Shown here in pieces: positions 11,301-21,460 of a DNA stretch of 64,000 bases (within the stretch, counting starts at the first letter, position 1; each line of letters begins with the position of its first letter). A model generated the notes under the pieces. That model saw nothing but the letters and a program-made list of their open reading frames with translations. It searched no databases and had not been told where the DNA came from. This stretch comes from Gautieria morchelliformis. Taxonomy: Eukaryota > Basidiomycota > Agaricomycetes > Gomphales > Gomphaceae. The position numbers and the translations under genes were made by a program. Location of the stretch: the NCBI GenBank assembly GCA_015179125.1, contig WHVA01000206.1:62001-126000 (forward strand), read 5' to 3'.

Positions 11301-12571
11301 GCGTTAGATATTGTGCATTTCTGGCCACCGAGTCGAATGTCGTAGCCAGCATCATCGCACCGACCGATCGAGACGAGGGTAGCAGCAATTTTGGGTGCAT
11401 AGTATGTATCTTGCAACGTGACTTCTACTGTTCTATCTCCAACCTTATTGGATAATACGAGCAGTCCTGAGCCGAAGGCATCAAAGGTACCTTTGTTGGC
11501 TGCTCGGATAGTCCTCGGCTGTGAGAATTGACAGTAGTTCCTCAATAAATTTTTGTGAGGAGTCATATGCGATGTTGTTCCGGTGTCGAGTATGACTATA
11601 ACTCCTGAGGATGTGCTCAAATTGAAATTAGAGCACTCGTCGAAATTGGTGAAGGCAAGATGCCCATCACCACTTTCCTCAGAAGTAGACTCTTCTTCGG
11701 CAACATTCGCTTTTGCTTTACCCTTCTTCTTCTTCTTGTCTTTGGCTTTCTTCTTCTGACGTGGTCCTTGACCTTCTTTACCACCTCCTTTAGCCCAGCA
11801 GTTTTCGATGGAATGTCCAGGCTTTTTGCAGTTGGTGCATACATGCGCCTTCTGCCCCTTCTGGTCCTTCTTAGTAGATGAACCAATAAACACCTGCTCT
11901 TCTTGCGGGAGTGTTTTCTTCCTGTCATACTGAGCCTTTAGTACCCTAATAATATTATCAGGGACCAATGGCATCCCGCATTCTTCAAGCGAAGTTGTAA
12001 GGGCGTTCATGACTGCCTCATAGGATGGTGGAAGTGACGCAAGGATGATGTCCATGAATTCTTCTTCAGAAACTCTAGCTCCCATCTCATTAAGACGAGC
12101 ATATAGGTCTTGGGCCTTGTCCAAGTGATCTCTCAAGTCTCCATCCTCAGGACATCTCATACTGCGGAGTTGTCTCTGCAGGCTGGTGAGGACCATCTTG
12201 GGCTTTTTGGTCATTTCATTGACCAGTGCATCCCAAGTCTCTTTTGCTGTCTTCTGCTTCTGTAGCATCAGGGCTAATGACTCTGACACTGAGACGATGA
12301 TTTGGGTCTTGGCTTGTCCTTCTCTAGCAAGGTATCTCTCCAGCTTCTCCTCAGCCTTATCCATCTGAGTTTCCTCAGCTTCTGTAAGAATATGGCCTGG
12401 GGGCATAACTGGAGGATCAGGAGGTCTAGTGACTCTCCCTTCTACATGCTTGAGTAGATTTTTGGACTCGAAATAGCTGATGAGAGTAGCTCGCCACAAT
12501 GGCCAATTACTTCCATCAGTAGCAAGCTTCTCAACACCCAATAGCTTCTCAGAAGTGTCTCCGGGGCCCAT
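8327..12571 (-). CDS. Copia gag-pol polyprotein (1414 aa, intact)
   Basis: A single frame encodes the whole copia polyprotein. The order is: UBN2-type gag (about residues 10-210); a zinc knuckle CTNCKKPGHSIENC; aspartic protease with VILDTGTTSHM; an integrase zinc-binding region (HQKMGH ... CDACIQAK); integrase core with SDVWGP, VSDRGGEY and ESNGVAERLNRT carrying the D,D,E triad; reverse transcriptase with QMDVDYAYLNA, LYGLKQSGREWY and AVDDLTI in place of the usual YVDD; and RNase H with YSDADWG, STEAEFVAL and DNQSAI, ending near ADILTKGLP. Integrase before reverse transcriptase defines Ty1/copia. No gag/pol frameshift is present, so the proteins come from one precursor. The start ATG at 12569-12571 lies within the primer binding site. 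Confidence 0.95.
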   Translation of the reverse strand: MGPGDTSEKLLGVEKLATDGSNWPLWRATLISYFESKNLLKHVEGRVTRPPDPPVMPPGHILTEAEETQMDKAEEKLERYLAREGQAKTQIIVSVSESLALMLQKQKTAKETWDALVNEMTKKPKMVLTSLQRQLRSMRCPEDGDLRDHLDKAQDLYARLNEMGARVSEEEFMDIILASLPPSYEAVMNALTTSLEECGMPLVPDNIIRVLKAQYDRKKTLPQEEQVFIGSSTKKDQKGQKAHVCTNCKKPGHSIENCWAKGGGKEGQGPRQKKKAKDKKKKKGKAKANVAEEESTSEESGDGHLAFTNFDECSNFNLSTSSGVIVILDTGTTSHMTPHKNLLRNYCQFSQPRTIRAANKGTFDAFGSGLLVLSNKVGDRTVEVTLQDTYYAPKIAATLVSIGRCDDAGYDIRLGGQKCTISNATGKVLMQAPKVNGLYRLDLQSPSAQAHMCLSAMEIHQKMGHISQKSLQHLLNHGMILGIELSSTGDRIVCDACIQAKIARKPLPREPRDRTSKFGDRIYSDVWGPARHLTIDKKSYYVSFIDDYSRESVIYLMANKSEAFSKYKLYEALMLRQRNVHIKALVSDRGGEYMSSEFEQHLAKQGTKHQLTVHDTPESNGVAERLNRTLTERTRAMLLESGLPKILWGYAIQHANYLRNRTHTRSLPDKTPYEMIHHEKPNLKDIHAWGTEIYVKITQGDKLAARAKRARWIGISAQSHGHYVYWPDSHKVSVERNVVFDSEMKKGKVPIISIEESKLPTSREEKKAIPASVPVPGRLVSEEAKIEEIDESAPEEYLEKLQPIQGVDDRPREAEPIRRSERIRQQQVQPAPSGPVTRSQTQRQAGAHMTTLAYEDVEDHKEVLFDQELSSEIDGISNYECAISAFLTDGQNNNKAPDLSQIEPSNADEALNNPIWKKSMDKEYEALIDKGVWERAKPPPGANIVGNKWVYLWKRNPEGKPIMPKSRMVAQGFTQKFGVDYDETYSPVARLSSLRIICAIAARNDWPIHQMDVDYAYLNATLPEPIYMKQPYGYESGDKGEVLLLKKALYGLKQSGREWYKRLSGEFHKLGFTTSATDGAVFYRRDGKGHVIIATAVDDLTITAENQSVLDEVKRDLAQVFSMKDLGEIHWLLNLKIERDWQKKTIAISQPAYIEKIIKKFNLEDAKTYATPLDPAVKLSKDQCPSTERGKKAMSKFPYRQAIGSLMWAAVATRPDIAFAVSLLSQFLENPGGTHWNAVKRVFKYLKGTKHYKLTLGRNQDGLMGYSDADWGSQSHRRSYSAYLFQIDGGTVSWSCQKQSIVALSSTEAEFVALTHAGKEALWMRHFISEIFQPLNRPIQVYSDNQSAIAITYGTQQHTRTKHFDIRLYFLRDIIKNQQAKLVYLPTEQMLADILTKGLPSPRVKILNEQIGIY

Positions 12572-12576
12572 AACCC
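12563..12576 (-). other. Copia element 1 primer binding site, overlapping the gag-pol start codon
   Basis: Immediately inside the 5' LTR the minus strand reads GGGTTATGGGCCCC. This is complementary to the anticodon stem-loop of eukaryotic initiator tRNA-Met, as in Drosophila copia, which primes with a cleaved initiator-tRNA half. The ATG inside it is the first codon of gag-pol. Confidence 0.8.
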
Positions 12577-13074
12577 TGTTGAGGACAGGAATTATAGGCA
12601 GTAGGTATGGACTTGTTATTCAAAAGAATAGACTAGAAATCAATTCACTCTCTCAGTGAATTTAGTGGTCACTATAAATATATTATACACTACCTAGAAA
12701 TCAATTCACTACAGAGGATTTCTAGGTCAATAAATGTAAAGACTACTAGACTAATTTACTTGCCTCTCTCAGTGAATTTAGTGGTCACTGAGAGAGGGGG
12801 AAATGTGTTCCACTGCGCATGTACTACTACCCGGCCCTTTAGCGCCCAAGAGCTCGCGCGTCGAAGTCATTTCAGACTCCGCTGGGTGCAGCCGCTTGTG
12901 AAAGTAGGAATAACAAGATGAAATAGAGAGATAAGGAATGAGTGGAAAATTTCGAAAATAGCCAGAGAAATGGATGCATAATACAAGAACAATGTGAGAA
13001 GAAATTGGAAGGCCACACAACAAATTGGATATATTATGCTTGATTTTGGTGCAGGAGCATAAATGCACCCAACA
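12577..13074 (-). repeat. Copia element 1, 5' LTR (promoter LTR)
   Basis: This is the second 498-bp copy, supplying the promoter for leftward transcription. A TATAAATATATTA-like AT stretch is present. It carries the same hairpin as the 3' LTR. Confidence 0.95.
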
Positions 13075-13079
13075 AGTGG

Positions 13080-15838
13080 ATCCTTATGGGTCCACTGTAT
13101 AGTTCTTGCATGGGAACCGCGTGGTGGTTACCTTACACTGTCACTATGTAGCACACCGAATAACCACACATCGGTCGAGTTCCGTTTGCCCTTGTGATAC
13201 AAGGACTTAAGATTCACTCTCTTACACCTTTTTGAACTTCCTGCAGTTGTTCGCCAAGCGAACAACTGATTTGTAGAAATCTGCATGATCTTGAAAAAGA
13301 TCACTGCGTCGACAGCTGTTTACTGTTGAACACCATCCAGTAGACCCTCTACTGTTGACTGTGAGCATGATGATTCCACGCAGTCGAAGAAGGATGCAAG
13401 CTTCTAGCTCATGGTCAACATCCCAGGTGCAGGCTAGTGACACAATGGCTGATGCAACCCTGGACCAAGAGTCCAGGACTCCAGAAGACGGAGAGGTCAT
13501 AGATCTCACCACACTTGTCCCCCCAATCGAGGACGAGCAAGGGCCCGACCACGTATCACCCAGCGTGGTAGAAGAGGGGACACCGCTGGACAACAAGCCG
13601 GCATCTCCACTCCAATCCCCCTGGCCCTTGAACAAGGGCAAGGGAAGAGACATCTCACTGTCATCCAACAGCAGAGCCTCAGGATCAGGGCACACTTAGA
13701 GATGATCATGAAGTTGAAATTCAGCCCACCGCTCATGAAGTCGAGCAATGACCGTTGTCCCAGACGGGGCACGACAAAACAAAAGACGAGCGCCCGATGA
13801 TGGGCAAGGCTCGGAATATTCGAGCTCAAGCCACAAAAGCTTGAGGAAACACACCATTTACAATGAGACGGCGGAAGCAATGGCCAAGCAAGTGCAAGAT
13901 GCATTACATAGGAAAATGCTCACGCGCCATAAGCATGAGCATATTGCATTGTGGCTCGATAATATTGTGATGGCCCTCATGCAGTTCACCAAGGAACTCC
14001 ACCAAATAGAGGAGATCCAGCAATGGATGTGGCCTCATTAGAGGACGTGCAAAAGGCACTTCGCTCACCTGAAGAACCCACAGCGTCCCTCAGGGATGTG
14101 CCTCGATTGGCGGTGAGCAAACCAGACCACGCCCCTGACTATCAACAGCCGCAGGAGCAGGACTGATGATGCATGCTGCCGCCGGCCGCCCTGGTCAAAC
14201 AAGACATATGATTCAGAAATGAATTGCACACAGTGCTGGTTGCTCCTATGAGCAGCTGCAAGACGATCCAACAGATTGTCAGAGAACAAGTCATCTCAGA
14301 GCCCGACTCTGAGGCCACGATGGAGAGCCTAGAGCTCGAGGCCATGCACTGGCAACAAAAAGAGGCCAGTGCAGCGTGCTGCCACACACGGGCTCTCGAG
14401 CTGCTAGCACGGAATGCCGCAGCCCCTGTGGCCCAAGGCCACACCGACTGGCAGCCCAACGAGCTGCTCATGTGCACCATACAGGATGCATGACAAATGC
14501 GCGCAGCCTACAATAGTAGGCTGCATCTCCCCAACGTGAATCTTACCGGTGACACTCATCACGCGCACCCACCAGACACCCGTGTGCCGGAGGCGCCTGG
14601 CCCTGAGCCCGACCCGGCCCCGGCATCAGTCGGAGCATGTACCGACATGGTCCATGCGGCTTCACAACCGCGTGACCGGTCCATGGTCCTGACTGAAGGT
14701 CAAGGCATACTGGACCAGCCAGATGGTGTACAAGAGCCATATGACGGTATCACACAAATGATACACATCGCGATGGCTGATGCCATAGACATGGACCCTG
14801 AGAAGTCTGCGCTGGCAAAGACCGGCATGAAGCTGGCCCATCCCAAGCCATATGTGGGAGGGTCTGACCTTGGAGAGTTTGGGGTCTTCATCGCAGCCAT
14901 CTTGAGATGGCTCAAGATGATTTGCCTGCTGGGACTGACCAGCGTAAATATGCAGGTCGGATATGTGGGCTCTGCATGACCGCGTCGAACCTGTTCAACA
15001 TGGTCATGCAGAGCATGAAGACCGTTCAGGAGATGCTGAATGCTCTAACAAAATACACAGCTCGTATGATACAGCTGCCTGACGACTACACATTCCGGAG
15101 ACGGTTTGTGTCAGCATTGCATGAAACGCTGCGCAATGAAGTGCTCAAAAAGGGCTACAACGCAGAGAGCAGCTCTTCAAAGCAGCCCGCATGATTGAGG
15201 AACCATCCTGCTATAACATGGGGATGCGTTGGGCAGAGAGCACAGCCACAACTGCCAGTGTGTCATGGCTTGCATTGAGCAAGCCGGTATTGCAGACAGG
15301 CCCAAGCAGGCCTGCCCCTTTCCAGAGGAGCAGGACGTCCCAATGTCCACAACCGCCCCACCCAGCCCCGGCCGGATAGCCAACTGAGACTAAACAGCCT
15401 CAGGCCTCAGGAAGCTCATCAAAGCCAAGGTTCCCTCCAAAGCAATTGGGTCAACCACCAGATCGACCCGCAAACGCCCAAAGCAGCATCACTTGCTTTG
15501 CATGTGGCCAGCCAGGGAACAGAAAAGCGGAATGTCTGCAGCTCAAGTCCGGCATACGGACAGCAGCCACAAGACACAGGATCTGGAGCCGGATCCCAAC
15601 CATGCCCCTCTTCCACAAATCGACCAAGAGGGGGAGGGTGAGCCTCAAAATAATGAGGATCAAGGAGATGCAAAGGCTCCCTCCCACAGACGACTGGGAG
15701 CCTGAATCATGCCAGTACTATGACTTGGATGAAGAGACAGTGGACAATCAGACTGTGTACAGATCCAGCATGATCAGAGTCATGCCGGACAATGACAGTG
15801 CTGCCAAAGTAGTGGCAGCATGCATAGCAACTGCCCTG
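13080..15838 (+). pseudogene. Degenerate chromodomain Ty3/gypsy gag (gypsy family A, copy 1)
   Basis: The forward strand carries broken gag frames at 13,355-13,699, 13,748-14,041, 14,224-14,493, 14,497-14,979, 14,907-15,194 and 15,446-15,830. An N-terminal part includes GEVIDLTTL. A capsid-like part includes PYVGGSDLGEFGVFIAA and LPDDYTFRRRFVSALHETLR. A zinc knuckle CFACGQPGNRKAEC has its His replaced by Asn. Frame changes and stops separate the pieces, so it cannot make Gag. Sequence at 13,080-13,350 upstream looks like leader or LTR end. The gag side stops near 15,838, where integrase sequence begins in the opposite orientation. Confidence 0.75.
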
Positions 15839-18800
15839 CAGAACGTCTCGATGTTGGGGCCCCAATATGACCTTTGAATATAATTTGAAGTTTTCATGTG
15901 GCTGTAGTGGCCCACTGTCCTGTGTGCGTGATCAATTATGATTTCGATCAGCCTCCTTCCCCCATGAAAAACAGTCCAGGGGACAGCAATGACATCCCAT
16001 TTAAGTTGATTTTTTGTTCCATATCAGCCCATTCTGGATGCCAAACCTTGGGTGGGTGTCTGGATGTGCCATGATCTTTGAGAACATGGCATCTTTGTGG
16101 TATGCATTGCGTAGGATCTTTGGCAGGTCCATATCTCCTTTGACACGCATGTGCAGAGGCGTGCCGTCATTGCCTGCGGCAATGGCGTGAATGTTGTTAT
16201 TGCTTTTGGGGGTGACATTCGTCTCTGGGTCCTGTGAGGGACTTCCGTGTAAGGTGGCGGCCTCGGTGGTCCACGTTTCTGTTTTCTCAGTGAGACGGAT
16301 TGACCGTCTCACGGCCGCTGCTTGTAGTTCGATGTATCTATTGGTGGGCAGCAGCTCTCCTTCCGGCTCGAGGTGTTCATATGCGTTGACGAACACGTGT
16401 TCTGGGGTCAGTTGTCGCTCATGTCATTCTCGTAGTATCGAGAGAGACAGTCCGCGACCTTGTTTTCAACACCATCAACATGCACGGTGTTGAAGTTGAA
16501 GCGGGAGAGGAACTCCCACCATCTGACCTGTCAGTCAGACAGGTTTTTCTGGGTCTCGAAGTATTCGAGGCCTTTGTGGTCAGTGACCAGGGTGAATCTT
16601 CACCCTATGAGTTTGTCCTCCCACTTCATCAGGGCCTCGAGCATGGCAATTGTCTCCTGCTTGTGGGTCCTGTAGTGCCGTTGGGCCACGCTGAACTTCT
16701 TTGACAAGAAGCCTGTGGGCCAGCACGTTCTCCAGTCAGGGTGCTGGCCGTATACGGCGCTGACGCCCGACTTTGAGCTGTCCATGATGACCCAGGTGGG
16801 GTCATTGCTCCGTGGGTCCACCGGCCACAGGATGGGGGCCTTGCAAGCCAGTGCCTTTATACTTTGTGGGCACTTGTCCAGTAATGGTGTCTATTCGAAC
16901 GGTTGGTAAAGATTCACTAATAGGAATAACACCTATTAGCCTGCATGCAACAGCCCTTCTGCTATGGATGGTCTGTAGTGCAGTTGTTCGAGGCCGGGAC
17001 TGTATCTGTGACTGTGACTTTGACTTCAGATGTGATATGTGTGACGTGACCGTGACCTGTGATGATGACCTGTGACAAGGCCTCGACTGGGTTGCCCGAA
17101 AAGAGGGGACTTGACTTGACTTAAGACTAGAGAGAAACTTGACTTGAGCATAGACTGAAACTGAACTTGACTTGATTGTTGTACAGACAGACAGAGCCTT
17201 TATATACACAACCCCAAGCTACAACAATGTCATAATGATGCGATACAATGCGATGGAGTAGGTAAGGGGCTGACTGAGCAGTCTGAGTCAGTGCGAGAGC
17301 ACAAAGTACAAAAGGGGAAACAACGGAGAAATGACAATAGTGAAAGTAAGCGAGTATGTGTCGAATAGGGGTAATGAGTCAGTAAAGTATGGAGAATGAG
17401 TAATAAAAGATCCAAAGATAGAACAATGGTGAGTAATGATGGGAAAGAACTAACAAGAAAGGAAACTGAGTGAGTCATGCGATAAAGAAATGAGTCATAT
17501 AAAAGAACACAGGAATAGTCCACCAATCCAAAGTCATATGCTTATCCATCTTCTCCGAGGTGAGTCAGAGTGTGAGTCAATGGACTGAGTCATGAGGGGC
17601 ATGATGACGAATCACCAGCAGAAATAACTCCTAAATTTCTCCTTGATCCACTCCCATGATAAGATACAAGGGGGACAAAGTCGAATACAGTCTCTTGATG
17701 CCTTTTGATGAAGATTAAGAAGGATCAACCTACGGGGACTTGTGGGGTATGGAGCCCTAAATTCTGCCTCGTATTCCTCTTTTCCTTCATTGTCATAAGA
17801 AACCTTTCCCGTATATCCAAGAAATATAAATGGTTTGGGTGAATCTTGGAAAAATACTGAATCTCCCATGGCAAAAGATGTCGGAAAATAGGGATGGGGA
17901 TGCTTTGTTGAAAGCTGAGCTGCTGGGGGCGTCTGTGGATGAACAATATTGTGAAGCTCTGCATGACGTTGAATATCTTCTGAGTCGAGTGACCATCATG
18001 ATGCCATATTAGACATGGGGGAGTCCAGGGACTGAAGAGGAATAGAATTTGAAGATGATCTGATGGATGGCATGGTGAAACTGATAATGAACTGACAATG
18101 GTGAGGCGGTGTGTCTGCATGAACTGAGCTGAGGTGATGGCTAAGGCTGAGATGAATTAGATGCGTGCGGAGTTTTGTGCATTTTTGCTGCGTGTCGTTT
18201 ATTATTCCTTCACTGGTTGTTGTGGATACACCCCAATAATGGGGTGGTGTATGCGCTCATGTCTGGCATGTAATGTGCCAGGTATTGTACGAGCCCAATG
18301 AAGCGTTGGACATTGTTGAATGTCCTGGGCCTCCTCCATCTGCGGATGCGTTGCATTTTGTCTGCGTCCGCATGCACACCTTGGCCATCTATAATGTGGC
18401 CAAGACACTCCATTTGTTCGGAATAGAGGTCCACTTTCTTCTTGCTTAAGAAGAGGTGATTTTTGCATAGTCTGTAGAAGACTATGCGGAGGTGTTCCTC
18501 ATGCTCCTCAATTGAGTGTGAGAAGATGAATATATCGTCCATGTATACATGGATGAAGCAACCTATGCAGTCATGGAAGATTGCTGTCATCAGACGTTGG
18601 CACGTTGATGGCACATTGCAGTCTCACATTTGGATTACTTGGCTTTGGAATGTGCGAAGTATCGTCGCAAATGCTGTTTTTGTGACGTCCTCAGGGTGGA
18701 TCCAGATCTGCTCGTATGCTTCAGACATATCGAGCTTCGTCCGGTATCAGCAGCACACCATGTCGCTGTGGATGACATTCTGATCCAGGAAGGGCATAAC

Positions 18801-19655
18801 GTCCTTCACTGTATTCTCGTTCTGCTGGCACAGATCGAAGACCGTGCGTAGCGTGCCATTTTTCTTTGGCATGCAGAGCATTGGCACTGCTTGGTGTGCC
18901 ACTGCCAGTATCCACCACCCTGCAGTGGTGTATCTTTCCAATTTCACTGAAAGCTCTTCACGGAAGTGCTCTGGGCACTTAGGCAGTCGATACCGCATGC
19001 ATTTATTGGGATCAATGAGGTTGATCTCGTGGTTGACCTCCTTTAGAGGTGGGAGCTCGAGGGGAATACCACTGATGAGGTCAGTGATATTTTCTATCCA
19101 TTCCTCACGGAATGTCATCATCTGTGAGGACGATGCCAGCAGGGCAAGATGCCATTAAGCGCCTTGCATGTCTGTTCGGTCCTGCTGAGCGCGGGAGCGC
19201 CTTCTTCTTCCCCAGCCCCTTCATCGTCAGATGGGCGCATCTCTCCCTGCATGTATAAGGAGAGCTTGAGGATGAGTCATCTCGCGACTTGCCCTCCTGG
19301 CTTCAATGGGCCTGGGTAGACCGTGGTCCAGAGGTGAGTCTGCTCACCTTCAGCACCTGGTCCTCTTTTGACGATTCTTCATCAAAAGATACTTTGCCTG
19401 TGGAGATTCTTTTGTCCCCAATACGAATCGTCCCTGGAGAAGTCCAGGGTGATGCCTAGCTTCCTCAGGAACAGTGTCCCGAGGATTGCGTTGTAGTATT
19501 CAATGTTCACCACGTCACAATACTTGTCATGGACTTTACGACCTAATTTGATGGTTGTGTTTGTTCCCTAGTTAATTGTGGAACGACCGCCGATGCACAC
19601 CAGTATGTCACAACACAGGTGAGAAAAGGCCTGACAATCGCTGGTTACCGTTGAT
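15838..19655 (-). pseudogene. Degenerate Ty3/gypsy pol, inverted relative to its gag (gypsy family A, copy 1)
   Basis: Read leftward, the order is: protease remnant (about 19,500-19,400, with FLRKLGITLDFS); reverse transcriptase (about 19,121-18,230, with YMDDIFIF and FIGLVQYLAHYMPD); RNase H (about 16,860-16,500, with VIMDSSKSG and FLSKKFSVAQRHYRTHKQE); and the integrase zinc-binding segment (about 16,200-15,840, with IIIDHAHRTVGHYSHMKTSN), which stops at the gag junction. Several stops and frameshifts are present. The same family recurs at 50,655-54,770, where the homologous integrase continues further. A 1.3-kb segment at 16,865-18,181 splits reverse transcriptase from RNase H. Confidence 0.8.
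16865..18181 (-). mobile_element. Probable solo LTR inserted in gypsy pol
   Basis: The interval begins TG and ends CA, and on the minus strand it contains TATATAAAGG near 17,196-17,206. It lies exactly where gypsy pol loses homology between reverse transcriptase and RNase H. The would-be 5-bp duplications (AAAAA and AAGTA on the minus strand) do not match well. No internal coding region was found, which favours a solo LTR of about 1.3 kb from another family. Confidence 0.45.
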
Positions 19656-20255
19656 CTGGTCTCTACCTCACCCAGACCCGATTCGCGTTATCCTTGGAGG
19701 AGACGAATAAAAAGATCGGCCATTCATTCGATAACACCCAGTTTTTCTGGCACCGGTGAAGTTTTAGAAGACCCGGATTTTGAGGAAGAGGTACAGGAAC
19801 TGCTGCACTGGTGGAATAGGTATGCCATTTCTGCAAGATGAACGTCACTAACACTCACCAATTGCAGTCGCCTTTTCCCAAACAAAGAAGAATTGGGGGA
19901 CAAGGAGGACATGATGGACTCAATAGCATTGCTGAAAGCTCAGAAGGCAGTAAAACGTGTAGCTCTCCAGAGTGCTATGAACCATTTAACAACGCTGTAG
20001 TCCCCCTTGAGGAATTTGATTGATGGCTTACTGTATACTGTTATTTGAGGTTTCTTGAATATCCATGTACTATGTTGGATAGCAAATGCAAGGTTTCGAG
20101 GAGTTTGGATATGAACGATCATATCCCTCACAGGATGTGAAACACTAATGACACCAAAACTCGTCATATACTGCTCAGGTAACGTGAGCTACAACAAAAA
20201 TCAAGTACACTGCAGTTACAGACTCATGCTTCCCACAGTAGCATATCCTCCAGTC
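19656..20255. other. Spacer between gypsy relic and Tc1-like element
   Basis: No recognisable gene. Terminal repeats of the Tc1-like element could lie here but were not found by eye. Confidence 0.4.
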
Positions 20256-21460
20256 CTACAGATAACCCGAGTCCTTCATCCATCCTTGCGCATGTCTCAA
20301 CGTAATCTGATCCAGTGCCTCATACAGAAACATGAATGGTCGGGCCTTCTCTTTACTTGCAATGCAGGCGCGGAACTCAGCACCGTGACATCTGAGGTGA
20401 GCTTTGATAAACGAAAACGATTCTTCTATGGGGTTGAGATCGGGCGAGTATGGCGGAAGATATACTAGTTTGACTCCTCTGCAAACATACAACATTATTA
20501 GACACTGCTTGCGCAAACGGACAGTCGGTAAGATACCTTTTGGCACACAGGACCTTGACCTCAGGTACGTGATGTATGGCGCAATTATCCATGACGAGAA
20601 CACTTCGAGGTGCCGGATAAGGGTTCATGACCTCTAACAGACCTTCAAGAAACGCAAGAAACGCGTCACCATCGTATGCGCCCAACTTAATGTCACTATA
20701 TATAATGCCATCTTGTGATAGTGCCGGAAGGATTGAAAACCTAAATCAATGTCAGTGATACATAAAAGAGAATTATATACAGACCGTCACCTCTCGCCTC
20801 TTTGGAAGTGTGCCCGAACACGAGGTCTGCAGCCCTTAGAAGCCCATCCCATTAGCCTGTAAGTCATGCGAAGATCTATCGCACTTTCGTCTGTAAAAAC
20901 TAGGTGTTCGGGTGGCTCAGCACCGATGTATAACTGGAAAGCTGTCCGTGAACCTTCACAGCGCTCTGCTGCTGCCCGGGAAAGCTGGATTGGAAGCAAT
21001 AAGGATTGTGTGCTCCTGCAGGATTTAACAACTCACCTTTTTTCTTTGCAAACCAAGATTATGGAGTGTCCTCCATACAGTTGAAATACTTACTGTAACG
21101 CCATGCTGTACTTCTAGCTCTTCAACAAGTTCATCAAGGTAAAGGTCAGGTGAGCGTTCAAGAAGCGCGAGAAGAAACTATTATAAAATAAGTGATAGCT
21201 AAACCCAGGTACAAACAGCTTACTTCAATCTGAGTTGGCGACATCTTTGAACCACGAGAGAGCCGTCTTGGCTCTGTTACAACATCTCCGATATCGCGCC
21301 AGAGCTTGATTGTGCGCTGAACAACACGCAATGACATGTCAAGATCAATGGCAATCTGAGTTGATGTCTTTTGAAGCTTGAATTTCTGGTGTATAACCCG
21401 ATCCCGCAAGTCCTTGCTGTAATGGCGGCGAACAGGATGAGGGTTGAGAGGGCGAGGCAT
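20256..21460 (-). CDS. Tc1/mariner-like DD34E transposase with introns
   Basis: Read leftward from ATG at 21,458-21,460, exons give an N-terminal helix-turn-helix ([14 protein letters not shown], then [19 protein letters not shown]). A second helical region contains [13 protein letters not shown] and [12 protein letters not shown]. The DDE catalytic domain has [19 protein letters not shown] and [15 protein letters not shown]. After removing the intron between CAKR and GVKLVYL, the second Asp and the Glu are 34 residues apart, typical of Tc1. About four short introns are needed (for example about 21,180-21,225 and 20,475-20,540). No stop breaks the spliced frame that I could see, so it may be intact. 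Terminal inverted repeats were not identified. Confidence 0.75.

Larger units (their letters stand above)
7811..13079 (-). mobile_element. Intact Ty1/copia LTR retrotransposon with 5-bp target site duplication
   Basis: Two 498-bp LTRs (7816-8313 and 12577-13074) flank one uninterrupted gag-pol frame read leftward. The LTRs start TGTTG and end CAACA, and I found no difference between them by eye. The 5-bp duplication AGTGG lies at 7811-7815 and 13075-13079. A primer binding site abuts the right-hand (5') LTR and a polypurine tract abuts the left-hand (3') LTR. Identical LTRs, an exact target duplication and an open frame indicate a very recent insertion that may still be competent. It landed in sequence that leads into a decayed gypsy element. 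Confidence 0.95.

Noticed and set aside
15838..15877. C-terminal end of the forward gag frame at 15,446-15,877
   Set aside because: These last codons are the reverse strand of gypsy integrase, so gag homology ends before the stop.
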